A DNA stretch of 64,000 bases from Tardiphaga sp. (lineage in GTDB: Bacteria > Pseudomonadota > Alphaproteobacteria > Rhizobiales > Xanthobacteraceae), in contig NZ_JAQGJT010000021.1 of assembly GCF_028290495.1 (NCBI RefSeq), positions 1-64,000 of the forward strand, in the 5' to 3' direction. Below are positions 48,407 to 56,626 of this stretch, one piece after another. Every line of letters starts with the position of its first letter. Positions within the stretch are counted from its first letter, which is position 1. Both the position numbers and the translations under genes were made by a program. A model generated the notes under the pieces. The model saw only the letters and a program-made list of their open reading frames with translations. It made no database searches and was not told where the DNA came from.

Positions 48407-49029
48407 CGGGTTAGGCTTGGCTGACTGATGCAACTGAGCTTAACCTCCGGCGCGGAAGTGTGATGTGGGACGTCGTTTGCCGAGCAGCTCCAATGGGCGG
48501 GATCAATGAAGGCGAATATGCCGCCGTTGCCGACGCCGCGGTTGAGACCGCCGAGGTACGAGCAGTGGAAGGCGTCGTTCTCCTGCTCAAGCACGATCCA
48601 GAGGGCGGTGCGGACCGCTACCTGGTCAAGGGCATGGAGGAGAGCGAGGGACAGGTTGTCGATTTTTGTCCCGACAAAATTCTCGACCAGCTCTTGCCCA
48701 CCGAAGATCATCTCGCCACGCACTGGAGAGATCGGTGCCGAGCGCGGTTGGCCCGAAACGATTTGATGCCACAGTTTTCGATGAACTAGTCAGATCATGC
48801 AAAGAAACCCGCCGCTTTTGGCGGGCCGTCATTTTGCAAGGACTTTTCGGTAACACCGAGACGGATGGACACCGGGGACGTTCAAAAATGGTCAAAAAAC
48901 CATTAGACGGTCAATCTAGTGGGACACCACACCAACGCTCAGTTACAGATGCCCGCACTTGCGGCGAAATTCTCGGAACGACATTGAGTTACCGGAGTTT
49001 TTCTTCATCCGAAGCGGAGGATGACACCG
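48407..49029. other. Operon end and spacer; one weak ORF
   Basis: An ORF at about 48463-48789 (plus, 108 residues, with VEGVVLLLKHDPEGGADRYLVKGMEES) has no family I know and no clear ribosome site. The stem CCCGCC-GCTTTT-GGCGGG (48808-48825) may be a degraded terminator. A piece near 49003-49024 (CATCCGAAGCGGAGGATGACA) resembles the end of a TGTCAT/ATGACA repeat. I support no gene here. Confidence 0.4.
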
Positions 49030-49204
49030 ATGGACGGCCTCAAGAATATGAGGCCAGCCTGACCGCAGTAAAATCAACATGCATGAAGCGCATGAGGTCA
49101 AATGCTGGATGCATCAGCTTGGTATCTCACGTGATAAGCTCCAGACGATAATTGACAAGGTTGGTAACTCTGCTGCCGCGGTTCGTAAGGAACTTGCAGC
49201 CTGA
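49030..49204 (+). pseudogene. DUF3606 small protein gene with a one-base frameshift
   Basis: A good ribosome site (GGAGG) leads to ATG 49030, but this frame ends after about ten codons. In the next frame the sequence continues GQPDRSKINMHEAHEVKCWM, then HQLGISRDKLQTIIDKVGNSAAAVRKELAA (in parts), which is the DUF3606 pattern. One base is missing near 49051. A short product from ATG 49079 (41 residues) is still possible. DUF3606 proteins are small soluble proteins of unknown role, common in Bradyrhizobium. Confidence 0.68.
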
Positions 49205-49291
49205 CTGACCTAGTCCAGGAGATCTCCGCATGAGCATCGATGAAGAATGCGATCGACGACCTGGCGCAATCAAGAAAAACGCTGATACGAA

Positions 49292-49384
49292 GGGGGGGGG
49301 CGAATACGGTGGTCGGTATGATTGGCAATCTCGCGAAACATCGGGTTGTATTTTAGAAAAATGATGCCGCTCTGCAGGGGGGGG
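49292..49384. repeat. Two poly-G tracts (G9 and G8)
   Basis: A run of nine G lies at 49292-49300 and one of eight G at 49377-49384, 76 bases apart. The second ends 60 bases before the start of the Crp-like gene. Runs of this length are rare and prone to slippage. See findings. Confidence 0.85.
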
Positions 49385-49443
49385 CGATCCACCTGTTGAA
49401 TTCTGCAAATGATCCACCCAGATCTGTCGTTAGAGGATTTGTC

Positions 49444-49905
49444 ATGCCCCAGTCGCTGCAGAATCGACTTTTAGCGCGAGTCCCGCTGGGTGATTTTCAG
49501 CGAATCCGTTCCCACATGCAGTTGATCAGCCTCGATTATAGAAAGCCGCTTTATGAGGCAAATGAGGCAATAAATTCCGTCTACTTTCTTATCGAAGGCG
49601 TTGCTTCGTTGGTGAACACGATGGCTGACGGGTCTTCTGCTGAAGTTGGAACTATTGGGAACGAAGGCATCGTGGGCATTCCAATTATATTAGGTGACGC
49701 AGTTGCCCCCACCACCGTGTACATGCAGGTTCCCGGCGAAGGTTTTCGATTAGATGCGAGCATCCTCGCCGAGGTGATGGATAGCAGAAAAGCCACCCGT
49801 ACATTGATGTTGAGTTACATTCACACGTTAGGAAAATCTGAGTATGACGGGCTTCTGGGGCCTCCCGAGGAGCAGGGCACTCCCCACAAGCTGCGGGCGT
49901 ACTAA
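49444..49905 (+). pseudogene. Truncated Crp/Fnr-type regulator (cyclic-nucleotide-binding domain only)
   Basis: The 153-residue frame starts MPQSLQNRLLARVPLGDF and has a full cNMP-binding fold: LYEANEAINSVYFLIEGVASLVNTMADGSSAEVG (in parts), GNEGIVGIPIILGD, VPGEGFRLDASILAEVM. The family normally continues with a helical linker and a winged HTH to about 240 residues. Here similarity ends at about residue 134 (LMLSYIHTLG) and 19 odd residues follow. The DNA-binding half is absent, so it cannot act as a normal regulator. Relatives are common in Bradyrhizobium. Confidence 0.78.
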
Positions 49906-50023
49906 ACTCCGGAAGAAGGCTTTGTTGTCAGGGATATCTTCTCCCGAGAAGAACATCCCTCGACACAGGACGACAAGCCTCTGGAGATCCGGATTTAGCA
50001 TTGGAGCTTCTGGCTCCGTGGCT

Positions 50024-50203
50024 TCAGGCGGCTGCCTTGGTGACGGGCTGATTGCACTCGACGTGATGCTCGGCAATTAAGTCCATAGCCTTATGCTGCC
50101 ACATCTCCGCTTCAGCTAAATGCTTCCAGCTTTCCTCGGGGAAGAATGAAGCTCGCTGACGGCACAGGCTTTCCATGGCACGACAGGTCTGGAATTCTTT
50201 CAT
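50024..50203 (-). CDS. 59-residue protein of unknown function
   Basis: A 59-residue ORF starts at ATG 50203, seven bases after the strong ribosome site GGGAGGTGG. The protein reads MKEFQTCRAMESLCRQRASF at the start, then ESWKHLAEAEMWQHKAMDLI and HHVECNQPV. It is small, helical, and has three cysteines and several histidines. Similar small proteins with the MESLCRQRA motif occur in Bradyrhizobium-like genomes, with no function known. It is intact although its neighbours are broken. Confidence 0.7.
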   Translation of the reverse strand: MKEFQTCRAMESLCRQRASFFPEESWKHLAEAEMWQHKAMDLIAEHHVECNQPVTKAAA

Positions 50204-50364
50204 TTACCACCTCCCGTTTTCTTCATCCTTGCGCCGCTTCGCGACGGGATCAAGAAAATAATGAGGGACTTTTATGTTTTATTGGTCAGGGATTCTTGCG
50301 GAACAAATCTGACTTGCGGTCGTTTCGCGTCTCAGGCGCATGGGATCGCTGCGGCGCGGTCCTC

Positions 50365-50560
50365 TCATGAGCGGCCAGAGTGAGTGCAGGTCAGAGCTTC
50401 CGTCCGGAGACCGAATACGGCAGCGCGTGGCGGCCGTCGGTCCCGTCGGATTTGTCGCGCCGCCGCCGGGATGGACGAAGTACTGGAAATTCGGCTGCAG
50501 CGTCCAGCCGTCGCGAACCTCATACTGGTAGACGGACGTCACCAGGGATTCGAAGTTCCG
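50365..50560 (-). pseudogene. C-terminal remnant of an OprB-type carbohydrate porin
   Basis: On the minus strand the frame reads LVTSVYQYEVRDGWTLQPNF, then QYFVHPGGGATNPTGP, the typical end of carbohydrate-selective porins. A one-base shift near 50425 then leads to AAVFGLRTEALT, which matches the last barrel strand. The rest of the gene (over 80 percent) is missing. It marks this tract as a graveyard of lost genes. Confidence 0.7.
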
Positions 50561-51124
50561 GAGCGGCCTCTCCTCGTTTCTTCCACCGTGTCTTTGCCAA
50601 CCTTTTCCGGTTCGGCGCGCTGCTCGCATTTGGTGCGGACATCTTCGATTTCGTCGCCGGTGAGATGCTCAATTCCCGATTTCATTGAATTTTCTTCTGA
50701 CTTCGGCAGATGGTGAAATTTCAAGCCTGCTTCGATGACACGCGATTTCGCGTCCCGTTCCCTTGGTCAAACCGGCTTCCAGTCCAGTGAGAAGGATTTT
50801 GAGAGTGCCGAGTTCGAGAAGGATAGAGGGACGCTGCTTGGAGCATCACGTTCTTCGGTGGAAATGGTGTTCCGCATTTCAACCCGGCTGCACGCACTTG
50901 TGAAGTGTGGTGCACAGGTTCCACCGGCGCAGCTCAGCCTTCGTCGAGAGCATATAGTTATGATCATTTGGTCATTTGGGAGATGAAAACGTCAGGGAAA
51001 GTCGACTTCGGCGTCGACGAACGGACAGCGTTTGCGAGTGCGTAGCCTTCGAGATTCTCCATCGCGATCCGGAACTCGCGTATAGTTTAGCGTATATCGG
51101 CGCAATTTGACGTGGGAGCTGAGC
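50561..51124. other. Spacer before the AMP nucleosidase gene
   Basis: About 560 bases without a supported gene. A minus-strand ORF from 50724 has MKSGIEHLTGDEIEDVRTKC and may be the start of another lost small gene. GC content is lower than in the core regions. No repeat or RNA seen. Confidence 0.4.
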
Positions 51125-51925
51125 ATGACTGAGAAAATGGACATCGTCGAAAATTGGCTGCCGCGTTACACAGGAACGCGGCTTGATGAGTTCGGACAAT
51201 ATGTTCTCTTGACGAATTTCGGCGGTTACGTCGCATGGTTTGCCGCCCACCACGACGTATCGATCAGCGGCATGGATCGACCGATGCCCAACGTGACCGC
51301 CGATGGAATTACTTTGATAAATTTCGGCATGGGAAGCCCGAATGCGGCAACCGTCATGGATCTACTGAGTGCCGTTTCCCCAAAGGCTGTTTTATTTCTC
51401 GGGAAATGTGGCGGTTTGAAACGCAAAAATCAGACTGGAGATTTCATTCTACCCATTGCGGCCATTCGGGGTGAAGGTACTTCGAACGATTACCTGCCGC
51501 CCGAGGTACCCGCGCTGCCCGCATTCCAATTGCAGCGCGCGGTGTCAACCATGATCCGTGATTTGGGGCACGACTACTGGACGGGCACGGTCTACACCAC
51601 CAACCGTCGTGTCTGGGAGCACGATGATGCCTTTAAGGAGCAGTTGCGTCGCACGCGGAGCATGGCGATTGACATGGAGACGGCGACGATCTTTGCCGCG
51701 GGATTTGCCAACCACATTCCGACCGGTGCACTGCTTCTCGTATCCGATCAGCCCATGATCCCTGAGGGCGTGAAGACCGAGGCATCGGATCTGGCGGTGA
51801 CGGCGAACTATGTCGAAACGCACATCAAGATTGGGATAGAGGCCCTCAAGCTTGTGCGGCGTCAAGGCCGCAGCGTGAAGCATTTACGCTTCGAAAGCGA
51901 TTTTGACAGACCGCATGAGTCATAA
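51125..51925 (+). CDS. amn: AMP nucleosidase, short type
   Basis: This enzyme splits AMP to adenine and ribose 5-phosphate. The 266-residue protein has the PNP/UDP phosphorylase fold: NWLPRYTGTRLDEFGQYVLL, LINFGMGSPNAATVMDLL, LFLGKCGGLKRKNQTGDFILPIAAIRGEG (in parts: FLGKCGGLK, FILPIAAIRGEG), TNRRVWEHDD, and MAIDMETATIFAAGF, whose Met-Glu-Thr binds ribose. It closely follows the short, single-domain AMP nucleosidases seen in Bacteroidetes and some proteobacteria, not the 480-residue E. coli Amn. ATG 51125 is chosen as the conserved start. It stands alone and converges on the phosphatase gene. Confidence 0.88.
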   Translation: MTEKMDIVENWLPRYTGTRLDEFGQYVLLTNFGGYVAWFAAHHDVSISGMDRPMPNVTADGITLINFGMGSPNAATVMDLLSAVSPKAVLFLGKCGGLKRKNQTGDFILPIAAIRGEGTSNDYLPPEVPALPAFQLQRAVSTMIRDLGHDYWTGTVYTTNRRVWEHDDAFKEQLRRTRSMAIDMETATIFAAGFANHIPTGALLLVSDQPMIPEGVKTEASDLAVTANYVETHIKIGIEALKLVRRQGRSVKHLRFESDFDRPHES

Positions 51926-52099
51926 CGGCGGAACGAGAAATGGCGCGACGGCATGCGTTGCCGATCGGATTCGTCGCTGCTGCGTGGTCGTTGCGCAGCA
52001 TCATCGTGTGTGATGTCGCGGAGCTTCCCGAAATGTCCGTTTCTACCTCTCGGTCATCGAATGCAAGGATCTCATCGAGACGGCCTAGATGAGGACAAC

Positions 52100-52912
52100 C
52101 TATTGTGCCGAGTGCATTGTAGAGGTCGTGTTGAAGTGGTCATGGAGACGTTCCGGAACGCTCGTGACGTCAGGCTCAATTAACTCGACCGTGATTTCGG
52201 AATCCGATTGCACAGTCCAGGCGAATTCCAACGAATCCGCGACAGGGTCGATGATGAGCGTTGTCAGATGCCCGGTCCCATACGCTCCGGTGTCCAGCGC
52301 GATGCGACTTTGGGTGACGAGCGGGCATCGCGTGTCCGTGATGGTGTGCCCATGTACAACAATATGGGATAGATGCTCCGGGTATTCGAGAAACGGTTTC
52401 CGGATTGAACGGCAGTCAGTGCGCTCTTGATTGTCTATGGGTCTTTCCGAATTGACCCCGGCGTGAACGAAGGCGAACGGTCCGTCGATTTCAAGAAGGG
52501 AGGCCTCTTGGAAGAGCGAGATATGGTGCTGATAGTCGATCTTGACCGCGGCTCGGGCCATGCTGAGATCAGCCTCATGGTCGTAGTTGTAGAGGGTAGA
52601 AAGCCTTCCATTGCGCACCCAGGACGCGACCACCGCTGAGTCCAGATCGTCCGTTCCCAAAGCTCGCAGGAACCAGTCGTCGTGATTGCCCAGAACGAGC
52701 CGAGATTTCGGCCGGCGCTCCAACGTTGATACCACCAGTTCGATGCAGCCTCTGTTATCGGGGCCTCGATCAACGATGTCGCCCAGAAATATAATCCTCG
52801 GCTCTTGACGACGGCGTTCGGCATCGTCGGTAACGAAATCGAGTAGGGCTGTGAGAAGGTCGAAGCAGCCATGAATGTCACTGATCGCGTAGATGAGGCT
52901 TGATGCAAGCAT
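52100..52912 (-). CDS. PPP-family metallophosphoesterase (serine/threonine phosphatase type)
   Basis: The 270-residue protein has the full set of metal-binding motifs: ISDIHGCFDLL, FLGDIVDRGPDN, LVLGNHDDWFL, FVHAGVN and VVHGHTITD, followed by LDTGAYGTGHL. This is the phage-lambda/PrpA-like branch, which acts on phosphoproteins or on dinucleoside polyphosphates. It has no signal peptide. The gene converges on the AMP nucleosidase gene, 174 bases apart. Confidence 0.93.
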   Translation of the reverse strand: MLASSLIYAISDIHGCFDLLTALLDFVTDDAERRRQEPRIIFLGDIVDRGPDNRGCIELVVSTLERRPKSRLVLGNHDDWFLRALGTDDLDSAVVASWVRNGRLSTLYNYDHEADLSMARAAVKIDYQHHISLFQEASLLEIDGPFAFVHAGVNSERPIDNQERTDCRSIRKPFLEYPEHLSHIVVHGHTITDTRCPLVTQSRIALDTGAYGTGHLTTLIIDPVADSLEFAWTVQSDSEITVELIEPDVTSVPERLHDHFNTTSTMHSAQ

Positions 52913-53313
52913 CGGGTTATTTTGTTTGATTCGGCATCGATCGTGAATTGAATACGCCGTAATTTTCCATTGAAAGCCTGGTTCTTTGTCAGTTCCGATT
53001 TTTCGCAGTTAGAGCGCTTCGCTCAGGCGCAATCGGTCCGCCAACTTGAGCTCATAGTCGCGGGCAACCGGTGGCTCGCTGGACTTGGTCGCCGCTGCGT
53101 TGGGGCTTGCCGACTCAAGGGGCGGACTTGGCTATTGGCTACCTTGCATCGGTCGAGAAGGCGGAGACCTTGGTGGAGAAGTTGAAAGGGAAGCGGACCT
53201 CCATTTCGGCTTTAAGAAGTGCTGTCGTGTGGGGTGAGCGAGAGGTCTGTGCGTAGATGAGGTCGCATGAAAAGGTATCTCGAAATCGAGAAAATAATTG
53301 CGATTGCAAGAAG
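52913..53313. other. Spacer with an SDR remnant
   Basis: Apart from the short-chain dehydrogenase remnant described separately, I see no gene in this 400-base stretch. The promoter of the phosphatase gene must lie at its left end. Confidence 0.4.
53071..53256 (+). pseudogene. N-terminal remnant of a short-chain dehydrogenase
   Basis: One frame gives GLGRRCVGACRLKG, which fits the glycine-rich NAD(P) loop and first helix of an SDR. The next frame continues ADLAIGYLASVEKAETLVEKL (in parts: ADLAIGYLASVEKAE), matching the second strand and helix. The frame shift lies near 53122 and the similarity ends at about 53215. Only the first quarter of the gene survives. Confidence 0.55.
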
Positions 53314-54030
53314 TCATTTCAATCCGAAATAGGCGCGGCGCAGCGCTTCGTTGTCGGTCATCTCGGCCACGGTGCCTGAGAAGCGGATTCGACCGCCTTC
53401 GAGCACGGAGACCCGGGTGGCGACTTCGAGAAAGCCGATGTTTTGCTCGGCGATCAGCAGCGACAGGCCGCGGCCCTGCAGGTCGCTGAGCACGCGCAGC
53501 ACCTCCTTGACGAACAGTGGCGAAAGCCCGGCGGAAGGCTCGTCCATCACCAGCAGCTTCGGTTCTGCTGCCAGCGCTTTGGCGATGCCGAGCATCTTGC
53601 GCTGGCCGCCGGACAGGCTTGAGGCCGGCGCGCGGCGCTTGTCGCGCAGCACCGGAAAGATGCCGTACAGCTCTTCAGCGCGCGCGCCGGGATTGGCGTG
53701 ACCGAGTGCATGCGCGCCGACCCGCAGGTTCTCCTCGATTGACAGGTCGGGGAAAACCGCCAGCTCCGACATATAGGTCATGCCGAGCTTCATGCGGTCG
53801 CTGGAACGCATCCTTGTCACGTCCTGTCCGGCGAGCGTAATGACGCCCTCTCGGGCCTCTATCAGGCCGACCAGGGTTTTCAGGAACGTCGTTTTGCCGG
53901 CTCCGTTGGCGCCGAGCAGCAGCACGGTCTCGCCCGGCTGGATGTCGAGATCAACGCCCCACAGCACCTGCATCGTGCCGTAGCCGGCATTGACGCCGTT
54001 AGCCTGCATCAGGAAATTGTCAGGCTGCAT
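53314..54030 (-). CDS. ABC transporter ATPase, LivF type
   Basis: The 238-residue ATPase has Walker A LLGANGAGKTT, signature SSLSGGQRKMLGIAKALA, Walker B LLVMDEPSAGLSP and ends RRAYFGLK, all typical of LivF. It powers import with LivG. ATG 54030 lies 11 bases inside the end of the upstream livG-like gene, so translation is coupled. It is the last gene of the five-gene importer on the minus strand. Confidence 0.94.
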   Translation of the reverse strand: MQPDNFLMQANGVNAGYGTMQVLWGVDLDIQPGETVLLLGANGAGKTTFLKTLVGLIEAREGVITLAGQDVTRMRSSDRMKLGMTYMSELAVFPDLSIEENLRVGAHALGHANPGARAEELYGIFPVLRDKRRAPASSLSGGQRKMLGIAKALAAEPKLLVMDEPSAGLSPLFVKEVLRVLSDLQGRGLSLLIAEQNIGFLEVATRVSVLEGGRIRFSGTVAEMTDNEALRRAYFGLK

Positions 54031-54751
54031 GTTCGCCTCCAAGAAACACTTCGATGACCTGCGGCACCTTGACGGCGACCGCAAGCTTGCCTTCGAAGAT
54101 TTCCTTGCCCGCATTCATCACGATGACGCGGTCGGTGATCTGTTCGATGAAACCCATCAAATGTTCGACGACGATGATCGCCATCCCGGTCTGCGCCAGC
54201 GCCTTGATGCGGCCGGAGATCCAGTCAAGCTCGGTTGGGTTGAGGCCAGCCGCAAGTTCGTCGAGCAGCAGCAGCCGCGGCCGCGTCGCCAGCGCGCGCA
54301 CCAGGTCGAGCATTTTTTGCTGTGCATTGTTGAGCTCGCTGGCGGGGCGATCGGCTACTTCGGTGAGGCGATACTCCTCCATCAGCGCCGCCGCAGCCGG
54401 CGGTGCGACCTGCGCCCGCCCATAGGCTAGCGCGACAGCAATATTTTCTCGCACGGTCAGCGACAGGAACGGCTTGGGAATCTGGAAGGTCCGGTTGACG
54501 CCCAAATGCACGAGCTTATGCGAGGCGATGCCGCCAATCCCCTTGCCGTCGAGCGTGACGCTCCCGCCATCCGGCGCATACAGCCCGGAGATGACATTGA
54601 TGGACGTGGTCTTGCCGGAGCCGTTGGGGCCGACAAGCCCCAAAATCTCGCCGGCGGCGGCGTGAAAGCTGAGGCCGTCCAGCGCGTGAAAACCGCCGAA
54701 ACGCTTTACGAGTCCATCGACCTGGAGAATGGGTGCGGAATTAAGGGACAC
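54020..54751 (-). CDS. ABC transporter ATPase, LivG type
   Basis: The 243-residue ATPase has Walker A GLVGPNGSGKTT, NRTFQIPKPFLSLTVRENI, and Walker B LLLLDELAAGLNPTE. The signature region is ASELNNAQQKMLDLVRALA, with NNAQQ in the place of SGGQ, a change seen in some LivG proteins. The GTG at 54751 is chosen because GGAGGGG lies well placed upstream. It overlaps the end of the permease gene by 11 bases. Confidence 0.92.
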   Translation of the reverse strand: MSLNSAPILQVDGLVKRFGGFHALDGLSFHAAAGEILGLVGPNGSGKTTSINVISGLYAPDGGSVTLDGKGIGGIASHKLVHLGVNRTFQIPKPFLSLTVRENIAVALAYGRAQVAPPAAAALMEEYRLTEVADRPASELNNAQQKMLDLVRALATRPRLLLLDELAAGLNPTELDWISGRIKALAQTGMAIIVVEHLMGFIEQITDRVIVMNAGKEIFEGKLAVAVKVPQVIEVFLGGEHAA

Positions 54752-55649
54752 GCCATCCCCTCCGTGTCGCGAGCGAGACAAGGCCCGCCGGCAGGAACAG
54801 GACGAGGACCATAATGAGCAGCCCGTAGATCAGCTGGAAATATTGCGGGGTGGTGAAGCCGATCAGGTTGTAGACGCCATAGAGGGCGATGACGCCGATG
54901 ATCGGGCCGGTGATGGTGGCCACGCCACCGAACAGCGCGAACACGATAGCGAAGATACTGAAGTCGGAGCTGAACACGTTGTCGGGAAAGAACACCGAGA
55001 CGTACCAGGCATAGACCCCGCCTGCGAGGCCTGCGACCAGCGCCGAGGCCAGCCACGCGATGACACGCATCCGGACCACGTTGACGCCGGCCATCGAGGC
55101 ACTGACCGGATCCTCACGCACCGCCTGAAGGGCCAGGCCGAAGCTGGAATTCTTCAGGAACACGACGATGCCCATGGTCAGCGCCAGCACGGCTAACGCC
55201 GCTGCGTAAGCCTGCGTCGGATTGAAGGTGCCGGTGAGCGAGACGCCATAAGGGCCCCGCGTAATATCTTCAAGCGCCGGGTTGGCAACGAAGTGCAGCA
55301 CTGCCAGCGCCGCCGCCATGTTGGCGATGGCGAAATAGGCACCGGACAGTCGCAGCAAAGGTGACAGTAGCAGGCCGAGCGCAACGCCGACCGCGCCCGC
55401 GACTAGGACCGCTACCGGCGCAGAGACATGATACTGCATCACCATGATGGCGAAGCCGTAGGCGCCGGCGCCGAAGAAGCCGACATAGCCGAACGGCAGA
55501 TAGCCCGTGAAGCCGTAGATGATGTTCACGCCCTGGGCGAGCACCAGGAAGATCACGAAATTGAACAGCAGCAGGTGGTTCTGATAGACACCGGGCAGCA
55601 AAGCGAAGATCACGAGTAGCGGCAGAACGATCAGCAGCAGATGGCGCAT
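54741..55649 (-). CDS. ABC transporter permease, LivM type
   Basis: The 302-residue membrane protein has about nine membrane segments. It shows the LivM pattern LVLAQGVNIIYGFTGYLPFGYVGFFGAGAYGFAI (in parts: GFTGYLPFGYVGFFGAGAYG), SGAYFAIANMAAALAV, and SSFGLALQAVREDPVSASMAGVNV. ATG 55649 lies four bases after the stop of the LivH-type gene, so the two are coupled. Confidence 0.93.
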   Translation of the reverse strand: MRHLLLIVLPLLVIFALLPGVYQNHLLLFNFVIFLVLAQGVNIIYGFTGYLPFGYVGFFGAGAYGFAIMVMQYHVSAPVAVLVAGAVGVALGLLLSPLLRLSGAYFAIANMAAALAVLHFVANPALEDITRGPYGVSLTGTFNPTQAYAAALAVLALTMGIVVFLKNSSFGLALQAVREDPVSASMAGVNVVRMRVIAWLASALVAGLAGGVYAWYVSVFFPDNVFSSDFSIFAIVFALFGGVATITGPIIGVIALYGVYNLIGFTTPQYFQLIYGLLIMVLVLFLPAGLVSLATRRGWRVP

Positions 55650-55653
55650 GTAA

Positions 55654-56583
55654 TTAGGCAACGCGCACCTGCCTTCCCAGCAAGCCGCTGGGACGCAGCA
55701 GCAGAATGACGATCAACAAGACGTAGGGCAGCAGGTCCGCCCATGACGACAGATAGGTCTGCACCAGCATGAAACAGATGCCGTAAACCACGCCGCCAAG
55801 CGCGGTGCCGAGAGGATTGCCTAGCGAGCCAAGCACCACCACGGCGAACGAGGTGACGGTGGCGTCAGCGCCGAAGGCCGGTGTCACCGAGCCGAACATG
55901 AACGGCGCAAACACGCCGGCGACGGCGGCAAGGCCGAGGCCGATACCGAAGGCCGCGGCAGAAATACGATCGACGTCGATGCCGGTGGCCAGTGCCTCAT
56001 CGCGGCGCGACATCACGGCGCGGGTCAGCGTGCCCATCCGGCTGCGATAGAGATAAAGATAGACCAACCCGATGGCGACGAGGCTGGTCGTAGCCGCGAT
56101 CACCCAGGACGCCGGAAAGCTCTGGCCGAAAAGCACAATCGGACCGCCGGCATCGTCGGCATTGCCACCGAACAGCTTGATGCGGGCCGTCGTAAATATA
56201 CTGCCCAGCGCGCTGCTCGGGATCGAGCGTTCGCTGGTGCCGAAGAAGATCGTCGTGATCGCCTGGATGACCTGCGACAGGCCGAAGAACAGGATGATCG
56301 ACAACATTTCCGGATTTACCGAGCCCTGCAGGCGCGGCACCAGAATCTTGTAAAGCACCACGCCAACCAGCAGGAACACCACAAAGGCCACGGGCACCGC
56401 GAGCAGCGGATCGAGCCCGGCCAAAGTGACGACGCCGAAAGCGACAAAGGCGCCGAGCATCAGGAAGTCGCCATGCGCAAGGTTGACGATGCGCATGACG
56501 CCGAAGACGAGGTTGAGGCCGATTCCGACCAGGCTGAAATACAGACCGAACAGGACGCCGGCAACGAGGGCGTAGACCAGCAT
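55654..56583 (-). CDS. ABC transporter permease, LivH type
   Basis: The 309-residue membrane protein has about eight membrane segments and the LivH motif SLVGIGLNLVFGVMRIVNLAHGDF (in parts: LNLVFGVMRIVNLAHGDF). It ends LLRPSGLLGRQVRVA. It forms the channel with the LivM-type subunit. A binding-protein gene lies 43 bases upstream on the same strand. Confidence 0.94.
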   Translation of the reverse strand: MLVYALVAGVLFGLYFSLVGIGLNLVFGVMRIVNLAHGDFLMLGAFVAFGVVTLAGLDPLLAVPVAFVVFLLVGVVLYKILVPRLQGSVNPEMLSIILFFGLSQVIQAITTIFFGTSERSIPSSALGSIFTTARIKLFGGNADDAGGPIVLFGQSFPASWVIAATTSLVAIGLVYLYLYRSRMGTLTRAVMSRRDEALATGIDVDRISAAAFGIGLGLAAVAGVFAPFMFGSVTPAFGADATVTSFAVVVLGSLGNPLGTALGGVVYGICFMLVQTYLSSWADLLPYVLLIVILLLRPSGLLGRQVRVA

Positions 56584-56626
56584 CAGCTATTGGCTCCCGG
56601 CGTCCGGTACGAAATCTGGAGATGCA

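Noticed and set aside
48666-49151. 161-codon plus-strand ORF
   Set aside because: It overlaps the DUF3606 remnant in another frame and has no domain or ribosome site.
49828-50076. 82-codon minus-strand ORF overlapping the Crp-like remnant and the 59-residue gene
   Set aside because: No recognisable domain, and the 59-residue gene in the overlap has a better ribosome site.
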